43,526 nucleotides of DNA. It comes from Streptococcus equinus ATCC 9812. Lineage in GTDB: Bacteria; Bacillota; Bacilli; Lactobacillales; Streptococcaceae. Under the pieces are notes generated by a model that saw nothing but the letters and a program-made list of their open reading frames with translations, was not told the DNA's origin and ran no database searches. This document shows, in pieces, positions 1 to 8,537 of the stretch. The stretch covers positions 1-43,526 of the forward strand of contig NZ_GL698430.1 of NCBI RefSeq assembly GCF_000187265.1. Reading direction: 5' to 3'. Made by a program: the position numbers and the translations under genes. Position 1 is the stretch's first letter. Each line of letters starts with the position of its first letter.

Positions 1-212
1 CAAATCTTTGTAATTTTTTAGTAAAGGAAGTTATAAATACTGTAAAATAGAGATATTTACACACCTTAGAGAAGGTTTTGAAACAAAATTGCCTTATGTA
101 TTTCTTAAAAAAAATAATGATTTTATATTTTTAAGGCTGTCTAATTCTTGATAAACTACACAATTAGTATTATTTTTGGTAGAAAAATATTAATTTAGAC
201 TAGCATTGACTC

Positions 213-253
213 CCCCAAAAACGAGCCGCTTCTGTATATAGGCATTTTTGGGG
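213..253. repeat. Hairpin, 9-bp perfect stem
   Basis: CCCCAAAAA at 213-221 pairs with TTTTTGGGG at 245-253. An inner GCC/GGC pairing at 225-227 and 241-243 closes a 13-nt loop. No T-tract follows on either strand, so it does not look like a simple terminator. Function unknown. Confidence 0.6.
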
Positions 254-304
254 TAATCCGCTACCTGTTAGCTTCTGTGCAGCAATATATCATAATTGTC
301 CTTA

Positions 305-346
305 GGAAGCAAAATAGAGCCTTCTGGGCCTCTTATTTGATTCCTT
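305..346. repeat. Long imperfect hairpin
   Basis: The two arms pair over roughly 17 bp with single-base bulges around the short loop at about 322-326. The minus-strand reading pairs slightly better because of a G-U pair. It resembles small intergenic foldback elements or part of a structured RNA, but I do not recognise a family. Confidence 0.45.
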
Positions 347-486
347 AAAGTGGATTTAGCACCTTTCTCTTAAAAATCTGCTAAAAAGCGATAAAAAAAG
401 AGTATCACAGCTGCTCTCAATATATATTTGAATTGAGAATAAGAATCCAATATGGTTAATTTTTACAACAAAATAATATAAGCACG

Positions 487-601
487 CTATAACTTTTATC
501 ACTACTACATAAATCAAGCTGTAAAATATCCAATACTGAAATTGTAAAGAAATAGGTAACCTAATATCTCAATTTCAGAGATGAATAATCAAAAGTTATA
601 G
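487..601. repeat. Nested inverted-repeat element
   Basis: Three inverted repeats are nested. CTATAACTTTT (487-497) pairs with AAAAGTTATAG (591-601). CTGAAATTG (536-544) pairs with CAATTTCAG (570-578). The palindrome TAGGTAACCTA (553-563) is at the centre. All stems are perfect. No ORF lies inside. It could be a foldback or MITE-like remnant, or a structured RNA. Confidence 0.6.
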
Positions 602-642
602 GAGGTTCCCCGGGAAAAATCATTTTTGCCATAAAATGCAAT

Positions 643-700
643 AGAAAAACGCCTGCTTACGAAGTGTTTCTAATCTAGAGACATTTCGTAAACAAGCGTT
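643..700 (-). terminator. Terminator of the ribosomal supercluster
   Basis: On the minus strand a 20-nt arm (700-681) pairs with a second arm (667-648), mostly by Watson-Crick pairs with a few G-U pairs. The T-rich tail TTTTTCTATT follows. This is a typical intrinsic terminator about 120 nt beyond the rplQ stop codon, after the structured 3' UTR. Confidence 0.85.
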
Positions 701-717
701 ACTTATCTATCACCAAT

Positions 718-803
718 ATGATGAGTGTTCCCGCTAGGAAAAAATCCTAGCGGTAGACCAGAGCTAGACTAAGAACCAAAGGTTCCATCATCATAACACT
801 CAA
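718..803 (-). ncRNA. Probable L17 downstream element (structured 3' UTR)
   Basis: Directly after rplQ the minus strand folds into a closed multi-stem structure. An outer 7-bp stem (GAGTGTT at 801-795 with AACACTC at 729-723) encloses two hairpins: one with a TTT loop at 784-772 and a 9-bp stem with an A/T-rich loop at 753-731. A conserved RNA called the L17 downstream element is known immediately downstream of rplQ in lactic acid bacteria and Listeria. Position and layout fit that element; the family assignment is from memory and was not tested with a covariance model. Confidence 0.6.
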
Positions 804-818
804 CAAAATTGATAAAAA

Positions 819-1205
819 TTAAACTAATTCAATGATTGCCATTGGAGCAGCATCACCACGGCGAGGTTCAGTTTTAAGAATACGAGTGTATCCACCGTTG
901 CGTTCTGCATAGCGAGGTGCGATTTCATCGAAAAGTTTTTGAAGAGCTGTTTGTGAAGAGTATTTTTCAGTAGCTTCATCAAAGTTTTCAGATGCAATTT
1001 CATTACGTACGAAAGCAGCAGCTTGACGACGTGCATGAAGGTCACCACGTTTACCTAAAGTAATCATTTTTTCAACTGTTTTACGGATTTCTTTAGCACG
1101 AGCTTCAGTTGTTACAATAGATTCGTTAATCAATAAATCTGTTGTCAAATCACGAAGCATTGCTTTACGTTGTGAGCTAGTGCGTCCTAATTTACGGTAA
1201 GCCAT
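819..1205 (-). CDS. rplQ: 50S ribosomal protein L17
   Basis: This is the bL17 protein of the large ribosomal subunit. The 128-residue product has the usual family length. It opens [20 protein letters not shown], carries the basic N-terminal half typical of the family, and ends in the conserved glycine/arginine-rich segment followed by MAIIELV. The gene is the last in the infA-rpmJ-rpsM-rpsK-rpoA-rplQ unit, 14 bp after rpoA, with an AGGAGG-type ribosome-binding site. The L17 downstream element and a terminator follow. Confidence 0.98.
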   Translation of the reverse strand: MAYRKLGRTSSQRKAMLRDLTTDLLINESIVTTEARAKEIRKTVEKMITLGKRGDLHARRQAAAFVRNEIASENFDEATEKYSSQTALQKLFDEIAPRYAERNGGYTRILKTEPRRGDAAPMAIIELV

Positions 1206-1219
1206 TTTTTCCTCCTATA

Positions 1220-2158
1220 TTATTTATCGTTTTTGAGTCCGAGTCCAAGATCAGCAAGTTTAACTTTGACTTCTTCAAGGCTCTTACGACCAAGGTTACG
1301 GACTTTCATCATTTCAGGCTCAGTTTTTTCTGTCAAATCGAATACAGTGTTAATGCCTGCACGTTTAAGACAGTTATATGAGCGGACTGACAAATCAAGT
1401 TCTTCGATAGTACGGTCAAGCACTTTTTCATCGTTAACTTTTTCTGCTTCTTTCATTACATCAGTGTTTTTAGCAACTTCTGTAAGGTCAGTAAATAGAT
1501 TCAAGTGTTCGATCAAAACGCGTGCAGATAGACCTAAAGCATCTTCAGGAATGATTGTGCCATTTGTCATGATTTCGATTGTCAATTTATCAAAGCCGTC
1601 ATTGCTACCTACACGAGCAGGTTCAACTTGATAATTAACTTTCTTCACTGGTGTGTAGATAGAATCTACAGCCAATGTTCCCACTGGAGCATCTTCTTTT
1701 TTATTGCCTTCTGCTGGAACGTAACCACGTTTTTTAGCAACAGTCATTGTAGCTTTCAAACTGTGTCCTTCAGCAATAGTAAAGAGATAGTGGTCAGTGT
1801 TGACAATTTCAACATCGCTATCTGTCAAAATATCTCCTGCAGTTACTTCTGCTGGACCTTCAACATCAAGTTCGATAATTTTTTCATCATCAACATAAGA
1901 TTTTACTGCAAGTCCTTTAATGTTAAGGATGATTTGCATAACATCTTCGCGTACACCTGGAATAGTGTCAAATTCGTGGAGTACTCCATCAATTTTAATT
2001 GATGTTACTGCCGCACCTGGGAGTGAAGACAAGAGTACACGACGAAGAGAATTACCTAGAGTTGTACCATAACCACGTTCAAGTGGTTCGATAACAAATC
2101 TGCCGTAATCTTTATTTTCATCAATTTTTGTTATTATTGGTTTTTCAAACTCAATCAT
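1220..2158 (-). CDS. rpoA: DNA-directed RNA polymerase subunit alpha
   Basis: The alpha subunit dimerises to start RNA polymerase assembly and contacts upstream promoter DNA and activators. The 312-residue product shows both domains: the N-terminal assembly domain (about 1-230, including [21 protein letters not shown]) and, after an acidic linker, the C-terminal domain (about 247-312, with [12 protein letters not shown] and [12 protein letters not shown]). The start has a GAGGGAG ribosome-binding site. It lies between rpsK and rplQ as in other Gram-positive bacteria, so transcription capacity is co-expressed with ribosome synthesis. Confidence 0.98.
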   Translation of the reverse strand: MIEFEKPIITKIDENKDYGRFVIEPLERGYGTTLGNSLRRVLLSSLPGAAVTSIKIDGVLHEFDTIPGVREDVMQIILNIKGLAVKSYVDDEKIIELDVEGPAEVTAGDILTDSDVEIVNTDHYLFTIAEGHSLKATMTVAKKRGYVPAEGNKKEDAPVGTLAVDSIYTPVKKVNYQVEPARVGSNDGFDKLTIEIMTNGTIIPEDALGLSARVLIEHLNLFTDLTEVAKNTDVMKEAEKVNDEKVLDRTIEELDLSVRSYNCLKRAGINTVFDLTEKTEPEMMKVRNLGRKSLEEVKVKLADLGLGLKNDK

Positions 2159-2206
2159 TTATTATACTCCCTCGAAACGAATCTTGTGTACTATTAACAA
2201 TTATGA

Positions 2207-2590
2207 TTACACACGACGACGTTTTGGAGGACGAGCACCATTGTGTGGCACAGGAGTAACGTCACGGATTGAAGTCACTTCAAGACCAGCAGCAGCAAGA
2301 GCACGAATAGCAGACTCACGACCTGAACCAGGACCTTTTACAGTAACTTCAACAGTTTTAAGACCATGTTCTTGTGCAGATTTAGCAGCAGCTTCAGCAG
2401 CCATTTGTGCAGCGAATGGAGTAGATTTACGAGAACCTTTGAATCCAAGAGCACCAGCTGATGACCAAGCAATTGCATTACCGTGCACATCTGTAATCAT
2501 AACAATAGTGTTATTGAATGTAGCGTGAATATGAGCAACACCAGATTCGATGTTCTTTTTCACACGACGTTTACGTGTTGGTTTAGCCAA
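2207..2590 (-). CDS. rpsK: 30S ribosomal protein S11
   Basis: This is the uS11 protein of the 30S platform, near the decoding site. The 127-residue product has the usual length and the conserved [15 protein letters not shown] and [16 protein letters not shown] segments, with a basic tail ending PPKRRRV. It lies 17 bp after rpsM and is preceded by an AGGAGG-like site. Confidence 0.98.
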   Translation of the reverse strand: MAKPTRKRRVKKNIESGVAHIHATFNNTIVMITDVHGNAIAWSSAGALGFKGSRKSTPFAAQMAAEAAAKSAQEHGLKTVEVTVKGPGSGRESAIRALAAAGLEVTSIRDVTPVPHNGARPPKRRRV

Positions 2591-2607
2591 TTTTTTTACC
2601 TCCTATT

Positions 2608-2973
2608 TTATTTTTTCTTACCAGCAATCGCAACAGCTTTACCTTTACGAGTGCGAGCGTTATTTTTAGTGTTTTGACCACGGACAGGAAGTCCTCGACG
2701 GTGACGGATACCACGGTATGAACCAATTTCCATCAAACGTTTGATGTTCATGTTCACTTCACGACGAAGGTCACCTTCAACTTTGATTGCATCAACTTCA
2801 CGACGGATAGCATCTTCTTGATCTGATGTCAAATCTTTAACACGGATGTCTTCAGAAACACCAGCAGCTGCTAAGATTTTCTTAGAAGTTGCAAGACCGA
2901 TACCATATACATAAGTAAGTGAAATTACTACACGTTTTTCATTTGGAATATCAACTCCAGCAATACGAGCCAT
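2608..2973 (-). CDS. rpsM: 30S ribosomal protein S13
   Basis: uS13 is a 30S head protein that contacts the P-site tRNA and forms bridges to the large subunit. The 121-residue product begins [19 protein letters not shown], has the central [15 protein letters not shown] motif and ends in a lysine-rich tail. It follows rpmJ after a 17-bp gap and precedes rpsK. Confidence 0.98.
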   Translation of the reverse strand: MARIAGVDIPNEKRVVISLTYVYGIGLATSKKILAAAGVSEDIRVKDLTSDQEDAIRREVDAIKVEGDLRREVNMNIKRLMEIGSYRGIRHRRGLPVRGQNTKNNARTRKGKAVAIAGKKK

Positions 2974-2990
2974 TTTTTCTCCTTTCTATA

Positions 2991-3107
2991 TTATCCTTGA
3001 CGTTGTTTGTGTTTTGGATTTGATGGACAAATTACCATAACACGACCGTTACGACGAATAACTTTACAGTATTCGCAAATTGGTTTGACTGATGGTCTTA
3101 CCTTCAT
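2991..3107 (-). CDS. rpmJ: 50S ribosomal protein L36 (zinc-binding form)
   Basis: This 38-residue protein reads [14 protein letters not shown], then an arginine-rich centre, then [16 protein letters not shown]. Cysteines at 11, 14 and 27 and a histidine at 33 form the zinc ribbon of the C+ form of bL36. It sits between infA and rpsM, its standard place, with a GGAGG site before the ATG at 3107. Confidence 0.97.
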   Translation of the reverse strand: MKVRPSVKPICEYCKVIRRNGRVMVICPSNPKHKQRQG

Positions 3108-3132
3108 TTTTTAATCCCTCCAATTATTTCGA

Positions 3133-3351
3133 TTATTTAAAGCGGTATGTGATACGTCCACGTGTTAAATCGTAAGGACTCATTTCAACAGTAACACGGT
3201 CACCTACCAAAATACGAATGTAGTTTTTACGGATTTTTCCTGATACAGTTGCCAAGATTTGGTGTCCATTTTCTAATTCAACAGTAAACATAGCGTTAGG
3301 CATCGTCTCAACAACTTTACCTTCAATTTCAATCACATCTTCTTTTGCCAC
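3133..3351 (-). CDS. infA: Translation initiation factor IF-1
   Basis: IF-1 binds the 30S A site during initiation. The 72-residue product starts [11 protein letters not shown] and ends RGRITYRFK, an OB fold of normal family length. The start is GTG at 3351, preceded by AGGGGG at good spacing. A longer in-frame version starting 18 codons upstream exists, but that extension is not part of the family. It is the first gene after a probable promoter in the adk-infA gap. Confidence 0.96.
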
Positions 3352-3424
3352 GCAAAAGTACCCCCTAAATTTCGATTTGATGTCCTCTGAGTGCAGAGGT
3401 AACAATTATAAGCCAGACTAGCCT

Positions 3425-3453
3425 ATTATATCACGACTCTTCTACTTGTGCAA
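3425..3453 (-). promoter_or_regulatory. Probable internal promoter for infA-rplQ
   Basis: On the minus strand TTGCAC (3453-3448) and TATAAT (3430-3425) are 17 bp apart, with an extended TGA before the -10. An 8-bp hairpin (3440-3459) overlaps the -35. The perfect -10 and spacing support a promoter, though the -35 matches consensus at only three bases. Confidence 0.55.
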
Positions 3454-3468
3454 GTAGAAACTCTTAAA

Positions 3469-4125
3469 TTATTTTAATGATGAGATTGCTTTTGCAATGT
3501 CAGCAAATACATCATCAATGTCTTGGTTACCTTGAACATCAAAAACAATACCAGCTTTACGATAGTGTTCGATGATTGGTGCACCTTGAGCAATGTTAAC
3601 ATCTAGACGACGTTTTACAGTTTCAGGTTTGTCATCTTCACGTTGATAGAATTCGTGTCCTTCACATGCATCACAAGTTCCTTCAACTTTTGTTGGATTA
3701 AATACTTTGTGATAAGTTGCTCCACAAGAACGGCAGATGAAACGACCTGATAAACGTTCAATCAAGCTTTCTGGATTAACGTCGATGTTGATAACACCGT
3801 CTAATTTAAGATCCAAGTTTTTAAGTGCTTCGTCCAAAGCGTGTGCTTGTTCAATAGTACGTGGGTAACCATCAAGCAAGAAACCTTTTTCAGTGATATC
3901 AGCTTGTGCCAAACGTTCTTTAACGATACCGTTAGTTACTTCATCTGGTACAAGTTCACCTTTATCGATGAATGATTTAGCAAGAACACCCATTTCAGTT
4001 TTGTTTGCCATTGCAGCACGGAACATGTCTCCAGTTGAAATGTGAGCTACGCCAAATTTTTCAACGATTTTCGCAGCTTGAGTTCCTTTACCAGCACCTG
4101 GTAAACCCATGATTAAAAGATTCAT
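3469..4125 (-). CDS. adk: Adenylate kinase
   Basis: Adk interconverts ATP, AMP and ADP in the cytoplasm and balances adenylate pools. The 218-residue product has the P-loop GLPGAGKGT (7-15), the AMP-binding STGDMFR and [10 protein letters not shown] segments, and a LID domain with a four-cysteine zinc site (CRSC and CDAC), as in Gram-positive long-form kinases. It sits between secY and infA. An AGGAG site precedes the ATG. Confidence 0.98.
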   Translation of the reverse strand: MNLLIMGLPGAGKGTQAAKIVEKFGVAHISTGDMFRAAMANKTEMGVLAKSFIDKGELVPDEVTNGIVKERLAQADITEKGFLLDGYPRTIEQAHALDEALKNLDLKLDGVINIDVNPESLIERLSGRFICRSCGATYHKVFNPTKVEGTCDACEGHEFYQREDDKPETVKRRLDVNIAQGAPIIEHYRKAGIVFDVQGNQDIDDVFADIAKAISSLK

Positions 4126-4160
4126 GATACTCTCCTTATTTTATTTTTAAATAAATTTAA

Positions 4161-4216
4161 CACCGAGGTGCTAAACTTATTCAAAAACAAAATAGAAAGG
4201 TTGACTAGGTCAACCT
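4161..4216 (-). terminator. Partial terminator or attenuator between secY and adk
   Basis: An 8-bp perfect stem, AGGTTGAC (4198-4205) with GTCAACCT (4209-4216), lies just after the secY stop codon. On the minus strand it is followed by the T-rich tail TTCTATTTTGTTTTTG. A small second hairpin sits at 4161-4170. The tail is broken by A, C and G, so partial termination inside the operon is more likely than a full stop. Confidence 0.5.
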
Positions 4217-4221
4217 ATATT

Positions 4222-5526
4222 CTATTCTGCTGTATTCATGAAACCAACATACTGTCTCTTCAAGAGATAACCTTCAAGTTGTTTCATTCCTTCAATGCCT
4301 GTTGAAATCAAGATTAGAAGACTTGTTCCTCCAAGAGCAATACTACTAGATAGATTCATTGCTTGTTGAGCAATAATTGGTGTTAATGAAATAAACGCCA
4401 AGAAAATTGATCCGACAGTAGCTAATTTCTTCAATAATGAAGACAAATATTCTTCTGTTTCGCGTCCAGGTCGAACACTAGGAATATATGACGCACCCTT
4501 TTGCAAGTTTTCTGCAGTTTTTTCAGGATTAACTTGTACAAAAGTATAGAAGAATGAGAATAAAATAATTAGTACTGCGTAAATTACCATTCCAATCGGT
4601 GTTTGGTAATTCAAGAATGATTCTAGAGTTGTAAGCCAAGGAATATCATGTCCATTTGAAATCAACGGAATAATCGTACTTGGAATCGTTGTAATCGAAC
4701 TGGCAAAGATAACGGGAATGACGCCAGCCGGATTAATTTTTAAAGGAAGATAAGAACTTGTTGGTGCTCCTTGAACAAGTTTTGTATATTGGATTGGAAT
4801 TTTATATTCTGCTTGTTGGACAAAGGTTGTAAAGAAAACAATTGCCAATACAGCGACGATTAACAAAGCTACAAAGATGTATGAAGATACTAAGTCACTT
4901 GAACGAACATTTACAAAGAAATCTTCATAGATTGTTGAAATCGCATTTGGAATTGATGAAATGATACCAGCAAAGATAATCATTGAGACACCATTCCCGA
5001 AACCTTTATCGGTGATTTGTTCCCCAAGCCAAGTCACAATCATACTACCTGTTGTGAGCAAAGCTCCAATCAGGATATATGTTTTAACATTTGGTGTTGA
5101 AACAAGTGAAATGCTTGATAAAGTATTAAAGCCTGCTGTAATCCCAATTGATTGGATAAATGCAAGAACTAGTGAAATATAGCGAGTCGCTTGGTTTAAT
5201 TTACGACGACCAACCTCACCTTGTTTGCTCCATTCAACAAACTTAGGTAAAATATCCATCTGCAATAGTTGAACAATGATAGATGCTGTGATGTACGGGC
5301 TAACACCCATTGAGAATACAGAGAAGTTACTCATAGCATTACCAGAAACAAGATTCAACATATTAAGAAAGGGAAGTTCACCTAGTTGGTCAAGACTTTT
5401 GGCATTAATACCAGGTACGGTAATATGCGTACCAACTCGGAAAACAAAGATGATAAAAAGCGTAAAGAAAATTTTATTTCTAACATTTTTTACCTTTAGT
5501 GCATCTTTAAGTAATTTAAAGAACAT
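4222..5526 (-). CDS. secY: Preprotein translocase subunit SecY
   Basis: SecY is the channel of the SecYEG translocon in the cytoplasmic membrane. The 434-residue product has ten hydrophobic segments and the conserved ITVPGINAKSL and GVSPYITASIIVQLLQMDI regions; the cytoplasmic loop ending TTFVQQAEYKIPIQYTK is also typical. It follows rplO by 16 bp in the spc arrangement and is preceded by GAGGAGG. Confidence 0.98.
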   Translation of the reverse strand: MFFKLLKDALKVKNVRNKIFFTLFIIFVFRVGTHITVPGINAKSLDQLGELPFLNMLNLVSGNAMSNFSVFSMGVSPYITASIIVQLLQMDILPKFVEWSKQGEVGRRKLNQATRYISLVLAFIQSIGITAGFNTLSSISLVSTPNVKTYILIGALLTTGSMIVTWLGEQITDKGFGNGVSMIIFAGIISSIPNAISTIYEDFFVNVRSSDLVSSYIFVALLIVAVLAIVFFTTFVQQAEYKIPIQYTKLVQGAPTSSYLPLKINPAGVIPVIFASSITTIPSTIIPLISNGHDIPWLTTLESFLNYQTPIGMVIYAVLIILFSFFYTFVQVNPEKTAENLQKGASYIPSVRPGRETEEYLSSLLKKLATVGSIFLAFISLTPIIAQQAMNLSSSIALGGTSLLILISTGIEGMKQLEGYLLKRQYVGFMNTAE

Positions 5527-5542
5527 ACCGAGTCCTCCTCAA

Positions 5543-5983
5543 TTAGATGACTTCGATTGAACCACCTTTTGCAGTGATAGCTGCTTCAGCAGATTTTGAG
5601 AATTTAGCTGCTTTAACAGTCAATTTTTTAGTCAATTCGCCGTTACCAAGAACTTTAACGCCTGATTTTTCAGCACGGATGATTCCAGCTTCTTTAAGAA
5701 CAACTGGAGTTACTTCTGTACCATCTTCGAAAACGTTAAGTTGATCAAGGTTTACAAGAGCGTATTCTTTAGCGTTGATGTTCAAGAAACCACGTTTTGG
5801 CATACGACGGAACAATGGAGTTTGTCCACCTTCAAAACCAAGACGTACTTTACCACCGCTACGAGCTTTTTGACCTTTTTGACCGCGTCCTGCAGTTTTA
5901 CCGTTACCAGATGAAGTACCACGACCTACACGATTACGGACTTTACGAGAACCTTCAGCAGGTTTAAGTTCATGAAGTTTCAT
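5543..5983 (-). CDS. rplO: 50S ribosomal protein L15
   Basis: uL15 binds 23S rRNA late in large-subunit assembly. The 146-residue product starts [20 protein letters not shown], carries the glycine- and lysine-rich [18 protein letters not shown] region, and has the usual length. An AAGGAG site precedes the ATG. A 140-bp structured gap separates it from rpmD. Confidence 0.98.
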   Translation of the reverse strand: MKLHELKPAEGSRKVRNRVGRGTSSGNGKTAGRGQKGQKARSGGKVRLGFEGGQTPLFRRMPKRGFLNINAKEYALVNLDQLNVFEDGTEVTPVVLKEAGIIRAEKSGVKVLGNGELTKKLTVKAAKFSKSAEAAITAKGGSIEVI

Positions 5984-6005
5984 TATTAATTTCTCCTTAT
6001 TTGTA

Positions 6006-6102
6006 AAATGCTAGCGCCTCTATGAGGGGAAAGGACTCCCCATAAAAACTCGCCTATACTATATCTAGTTTAAGTCGCAAGAGTTTCCCCCGCGACTTAA
6101 AC
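6006..6102. repeat. Hairpins in the rpmD-rplO gap
   Basis: GTTTAAGTCGC (6068-6078) pairs perfectly over 11 bp with GCGACTTAAAC (6092-6102). A second small stem of GGGGA with TCCCC lies near 6027-6043. No T-tract follows on the minus strand, so these may be RNase processing or stability elements rather than terminators. Confidence 0.55.
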
Positions 6103-6123
6103 CTAAAATTTATTTAATGTTAA

Positions 6124-6306
6124 TTATTTAACATCTTCAACAGTTACCAAGTGTGAAACTGAAGCAACCATTCCACGGATAGCTGGAGTGTCTTCTTTGA
6201 CAACTGAGCTATGTAATTTACCAAGTCCAAGAGCAGCAACTGTTTTACGTTGTGCAGGAATGCGTCCGATTGGAGACTTAGTCAAAGTGATTTTAATTTG
6301 AGCCAT
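6124..6306 (-). CDS. rpmD: 50S ribosomal protein L30
   Basis: uL30 is a small protein of the large subunit. The 60-residue product begins [20 protein letters not shown] and ends [11 protein letters not shown], the short bacterial form. It lies 14 bp after rpsE in the normal spc order and has a GGGGA site before the ATG. Confidence 0.97.
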   Translation of the reverse strand: MAQIKITLTKSPIGRIPAQRKTVAALGLGKLHSSVVKEDTPAIRGMVASVSHLVTVEDVK

Positions 6307-6320
6307 TATTATCCCCTTTC

Positions 6321-6815
6321 TTAAGCTAAGTCAGAAACTGAAATACCGCGAAGAGCAGCAACTTCTTCTGCACGTTTAAGTTGTTTCAAACCTTCAACAG
6401 TTGCGCGAACAATGTTGATTGGAGTGTTTGAGCCAAGTGATTTAGATGTAACATCTGCAACACCAGCCAATTCGATGACGGCACGAACAGCACCACCAGC
6501 GGCAACCCCAGCACCTTCTACAGCAGGTTTCAACAATACTTTAGCTCCACCAAATTCTGAACGAACTTCGTGAGGAATTGTTGTACCAACCATAGGTACT
6601 TCGATCAAGTTTTTCTTAGCGTCTTCAACAGCTTTACGAATAGCTTCTGGTACTTCTTGAGCTTTACCAGTACCGAAACCTACACGACCATTACGGTCAC
6701 CAACAACTACAAGAGCAGCAAAGCGAAGACGACGTCCACCTTTAACAACTTTTGTAACACGGTTGATCGCAACAACGCGTTCTTCAAGTTCAACTGCATT
6801 ATCTTTAAATGCCAT
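6321..6815 (-). CDS. rpsE: 30S ribosomal protein S5
   Basis: uS5 contributes to decoding accuracy and mRNA unwinding on the 30S subunit. The 164-residue product has the N-terminal double-stranded-RNA-binding fold ([18 protein letters not shown], then [10 protein letters not shown]) and the C-terminal [18 protein letters not shown] segment. Its length is normal. It is preceded by a GGAGG site. Confidence 0.98.
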   Translation of the reverse strand: MAFKDNAVELEERVVAINRVTKVVKGGRRLRFAALVVVGDRNGRVGFGTGKAQEVPEAIRKAVEDAKKNLIEVPMVGTTIPHEVRSEFGGAKVLLKPAVEGAGVAAGGAVRAVIELAGVADVTSKSLGSNTPINIVRATVEGLKQLKRAEEVAALRGISVSDLA

Positions 6816-6833
6816 TATTTAGTGTCCTCCCTA

Positions 6834-7190
6834 TTAGAATTTCAATCCGTTTTCACGAGCTGAGTCAGCCAAAGCTTTAACACGTCCGTGATAGAGATAT
6901 CCACCGCGGTCAAACACCACTTCAGAAATACCTTTAGCTACTGCGCGTTCAGCAACAAGTTTACCGACAACAACGGCTTGTTCTGTTTTAGTTCCTTTAG
7001 AAACTTCTTTATCAAGAGTTGATGCACTTGCGAGCGTTACACCCGCTACGTCATCAATAACTTGAGCGTAGATGCCTGTATTAGAACGGAAAACGTTCAA
7101 ACGTGGGCGATCAGCAGTTCCAGAGAGTTTACCGCGAACGCGACGGTGGCGTTTTTGGCGGATTTTGTTTTTATCTGGTTTCGAAATCAC
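6834..7190 (-). CDS. rplR: 50S ribosomal protein L18
   Basis: uL18 binds 5S rRNA with L5. I place the start at the GTG at 7190, giving 118 residues ([20 protein letters not shown] onward), the usual streptococcal length. An in-frame GTG at 7199 is part of the ribosome-binding site AAGAGGTG, so it is too close to be used, whereas the 7190 GTG lies 6 nt after that site. The end, [19 protein letters not shown], is conserved. Confidence 0.93.
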   Translation of the reverse strand: MISKPDKNKIRQKRHRRVRGKLSGTADRPRLNVFRSNTGIYAQVIDDVAGVTLASASTLDKEVSKGTKTEQAVVVGKLVAERAVAKGISEVVFDRGGYLYHGRVKALADSARENGLKF

Positions 7191-7217
7191 AATTTTCACC
7201 TCTTAATTAATTGATTA

Positions 7218-7279
7218 ATGTCGAAACGACATTGTTGTATAAATATTAGCGTATGAGTTCTGCGAGAATAACTCTCGCA
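7218..7279. repeat. Two hairpins in the rplF-rplR gap
   Basis: ATGTCG-AAA-CGACAT occupies 7218-7232. TGCGAGA-ATAAC-TCTCGCA occupies 7261-7279. Neither is followed by a T-tract on the minus strand. The second shares its ATAAC loop and flanking GA/TC with the hairpin upstream of rpsH at 8443-8461. Confidence 0.6.
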
Positions 7280-7296
7280 AAATCTCCCATAAGCTA

Positions 7297-7833
7297 TTAT
7301 TTACCTGTTTTACCTTCTTTACGACGTACGTACTCACCAACGTAACGGATACCTTTACCTTTGTAAGGTTCTGGAGCACGAAGGCTACGGATGTAAGCTG
7401 CTGTTTGACCAACAACTTCTTTGTTGATACCGTTAACGACGATAGTAGTTGCAGATGGAACTTCAAATGAAACACCTTCTGGAGCTTCTACTTCGTCTTG
7501 GTGAGATTTACCTACAGAAAGTACAAGTTTTGAACCTTGAAGTTGAGCACGGTAACCAACCCCGCGCATTTCAAGTTCTTTTTTGAAACCTTCAGAAACA
7601 CCAACAACCATGTTGTTCAAGTTAGCACGAGCTGTACCATGGATTGTTTTCATTTCTTTTGAGTCGTTTGGACGGTGAAGCGAAACTTCAGTGCCTTCAA
7701 CTTTGATTTCAATATTTTTGTTAAACTCACGAGTGAGTTCGCCTTTAGGTCCTTTGACAGTTACTACGTTATCATTGTTAGTAACTTCTACACCAGCAGG
7801 CAAGTTGATAACTTTATTACCAATACGTGACAT
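7297..7833 (-). CDS. rplF: 50S ribosomal protein L6
   Basis: uL6 lies near the factor-binding site of the large subunit. The start is the ATG at 7833 ([18 protein letters not shown]), after an AGGAGA site, giving 178 residues. A 12-codon in-frame extension upstream has no such support. The C-terminal signature [20 protein letters not shown] is present. Confidence 0.97.
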   Translation of the reverse strand: MSRIGNKVINLPAGVEVTNNDNVVTVKGPKGELTREFNKNIEIKVEGTEVSLHRPNDSKEMKTIHGTARANLNNMVVGVSEGFKKELEMRGVGYRAQLQGSKLVLSVGKSHQDEVEAPEGVSFEVPSATTIVVNGINKEVVGQTAAYIRSLRAPEPYKGKGIRYVGEYVRRKEGKTGK

Positions 7834-7891
7834 AGTTTTATTTTCTCCTGTTAGATTGTCAAGCCGCATACGCGACGAGTTTTCACGGGGC

Positions 7892-7923
7892 GACTATTAT
7901 ACAGAATACCTGTATCTATAGTC
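7892..7923. repeat. Two-tier hairpin in the rpsH-rplF gap
   Basis: An outer 6-bp stem (GACTAT 7892-7897 with ATAGTC 7918-7923) and an inner 6-bp stem (ATACAG 7899-7904 with CTGTAT 7910-7915) form one long hairpin. The minus-strand sequence also contains TATAAT with TGGACT 18 bp upstream, so an internal promoter before rplF is possible but not established. Confidence 0.5.
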
Positions 7924-7975
7924 CATTATTTTTAGTAAGAAACTTTTTCAATAAAAATTGAAAGGAAACTTTATC

Positions 7976-8374
7976 TTACCAAACGTAAGCAATAACTTCT
8001 CCACCAACGTTCTTTTGGCGAGCTTCTTTGTCAGTCAAAAGACCTTCTGATGTAGAGATGATTGCAATTCCAAGTCCGTTAAGAACTTTAGGAACATCTT
8101 CACGTTTTGCGTAAACACGAAGACCTGGTTTAGAGATACGTTTCAAGTTAGTGACAACACGTTCACCGTTTTGTCCGTATTTAAGGAATACACGGATGAT
8201 ACCTTGTTTGTCATCTTCGATAACTTCAACGTTTTTTACGAAACCTTCGCGTTTAAGAATTTCTGCAATTCCTTTTTTGATATTTGATGCAGGTACTTCA
8301 AGCACTTCGTGTTTTGCTTGGTTAGCGTTACGAATGCGTGTCAAAAAGTCTGCAATTGGGTCAGTCATAACCAT
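7976..8374 (-). CDS. rpsH: 30S ribosomal protein S8
   Basis: uS8 is a primary 16S rRNA-binding protein. The 132-residue product begins [20 protein letters not shown] and ends with the conserved [11 protein letters not shown]. The first ATG and one two codons later (MTDPIAD) are both possible starts. It lies in the normal rpsN-rpsH-rplF order. Confidence 0.97.
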   Translation of the reverse strand: MVMTDPIADFLTRIRNANQAKHEVLEVPASNIKKGIAEILKREGFVKNVEVIEDDKQGIIRVFLKYGQNGERVVTNLKRISKPGLRVYAKREDVPKVLNGLGIAIISTSEGLLTDKEARQKNVGGEVIAYVW

Positions 8375-8442
8375 TTATATATTCTCCTCTTACTAGTAGT
8401 TTGAATAGTTCACTTGCTAGTTAATGTGCCTTACGGCTTGTT

Positions 8443-8461
8443 TTCAAGAATAACTCTTGAA
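8443..8461. repeat. Hairpin in the rpsN-rpsH gap
   Basis: TTCAAGA (8443-8449) pairs with TCTTGAA (8455-8461) around the loop ATAAC. The loop and closing base pairs match the hairpin at 7261-7279. The 163-bp gap also has a TGATATAAT extended -10-like motif near the rpsN stop, but no good -35. Confidence 0.55.
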
Positions 8462-8537
8462 CCCATCATGAACTTCGCCAAACAGAGGATAATTTCTTCT
8501 ATATGGCTTGTTCAGTCAGGAATATTATATCATCGAC

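Larger units (their letters stand above)
1..640. other. Gene-free AT-rich region with inverted repeats
   Basis: No convincing coding region, tRNA or rRNA is visible on either strand downstream of the rplQ terminator. The stretch holds separate foldback structures: a 9-bp stem at 213-253, a long imperfect stem at about 305-346, a 6-bp stem at 418-439 and a nested inverted repeat at 487-601. The motif GCTTCTGT occurs twice (near 228 and 271) and a relative of it at about 321. It may hold an unassigned small RNA or decayed mobile DNA; I cannot tell which. Confidence 0.5.

Noticed and set aside
731..753. CCGCTAGGA stem after rplQ as a separate terminator
   Set aside because: No T-tract follows on the minus strand; it fits better as an inner stem of the structured 3' UTR, with the true terminator at 643-700.
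1628..2002. Long plus-strand reading frames opposite rpoA and other ribosomal genes
   Set aside because: They are frame shadows of highly expressed minus-strand genes with no ribosome-binding site or recognisable product.
7191..7199. GTG at 7199 as the rplR start
   Set aside because: It forms part of the ribosome-binding site for the GTG at 7190, and the shorter product has the usual family length.
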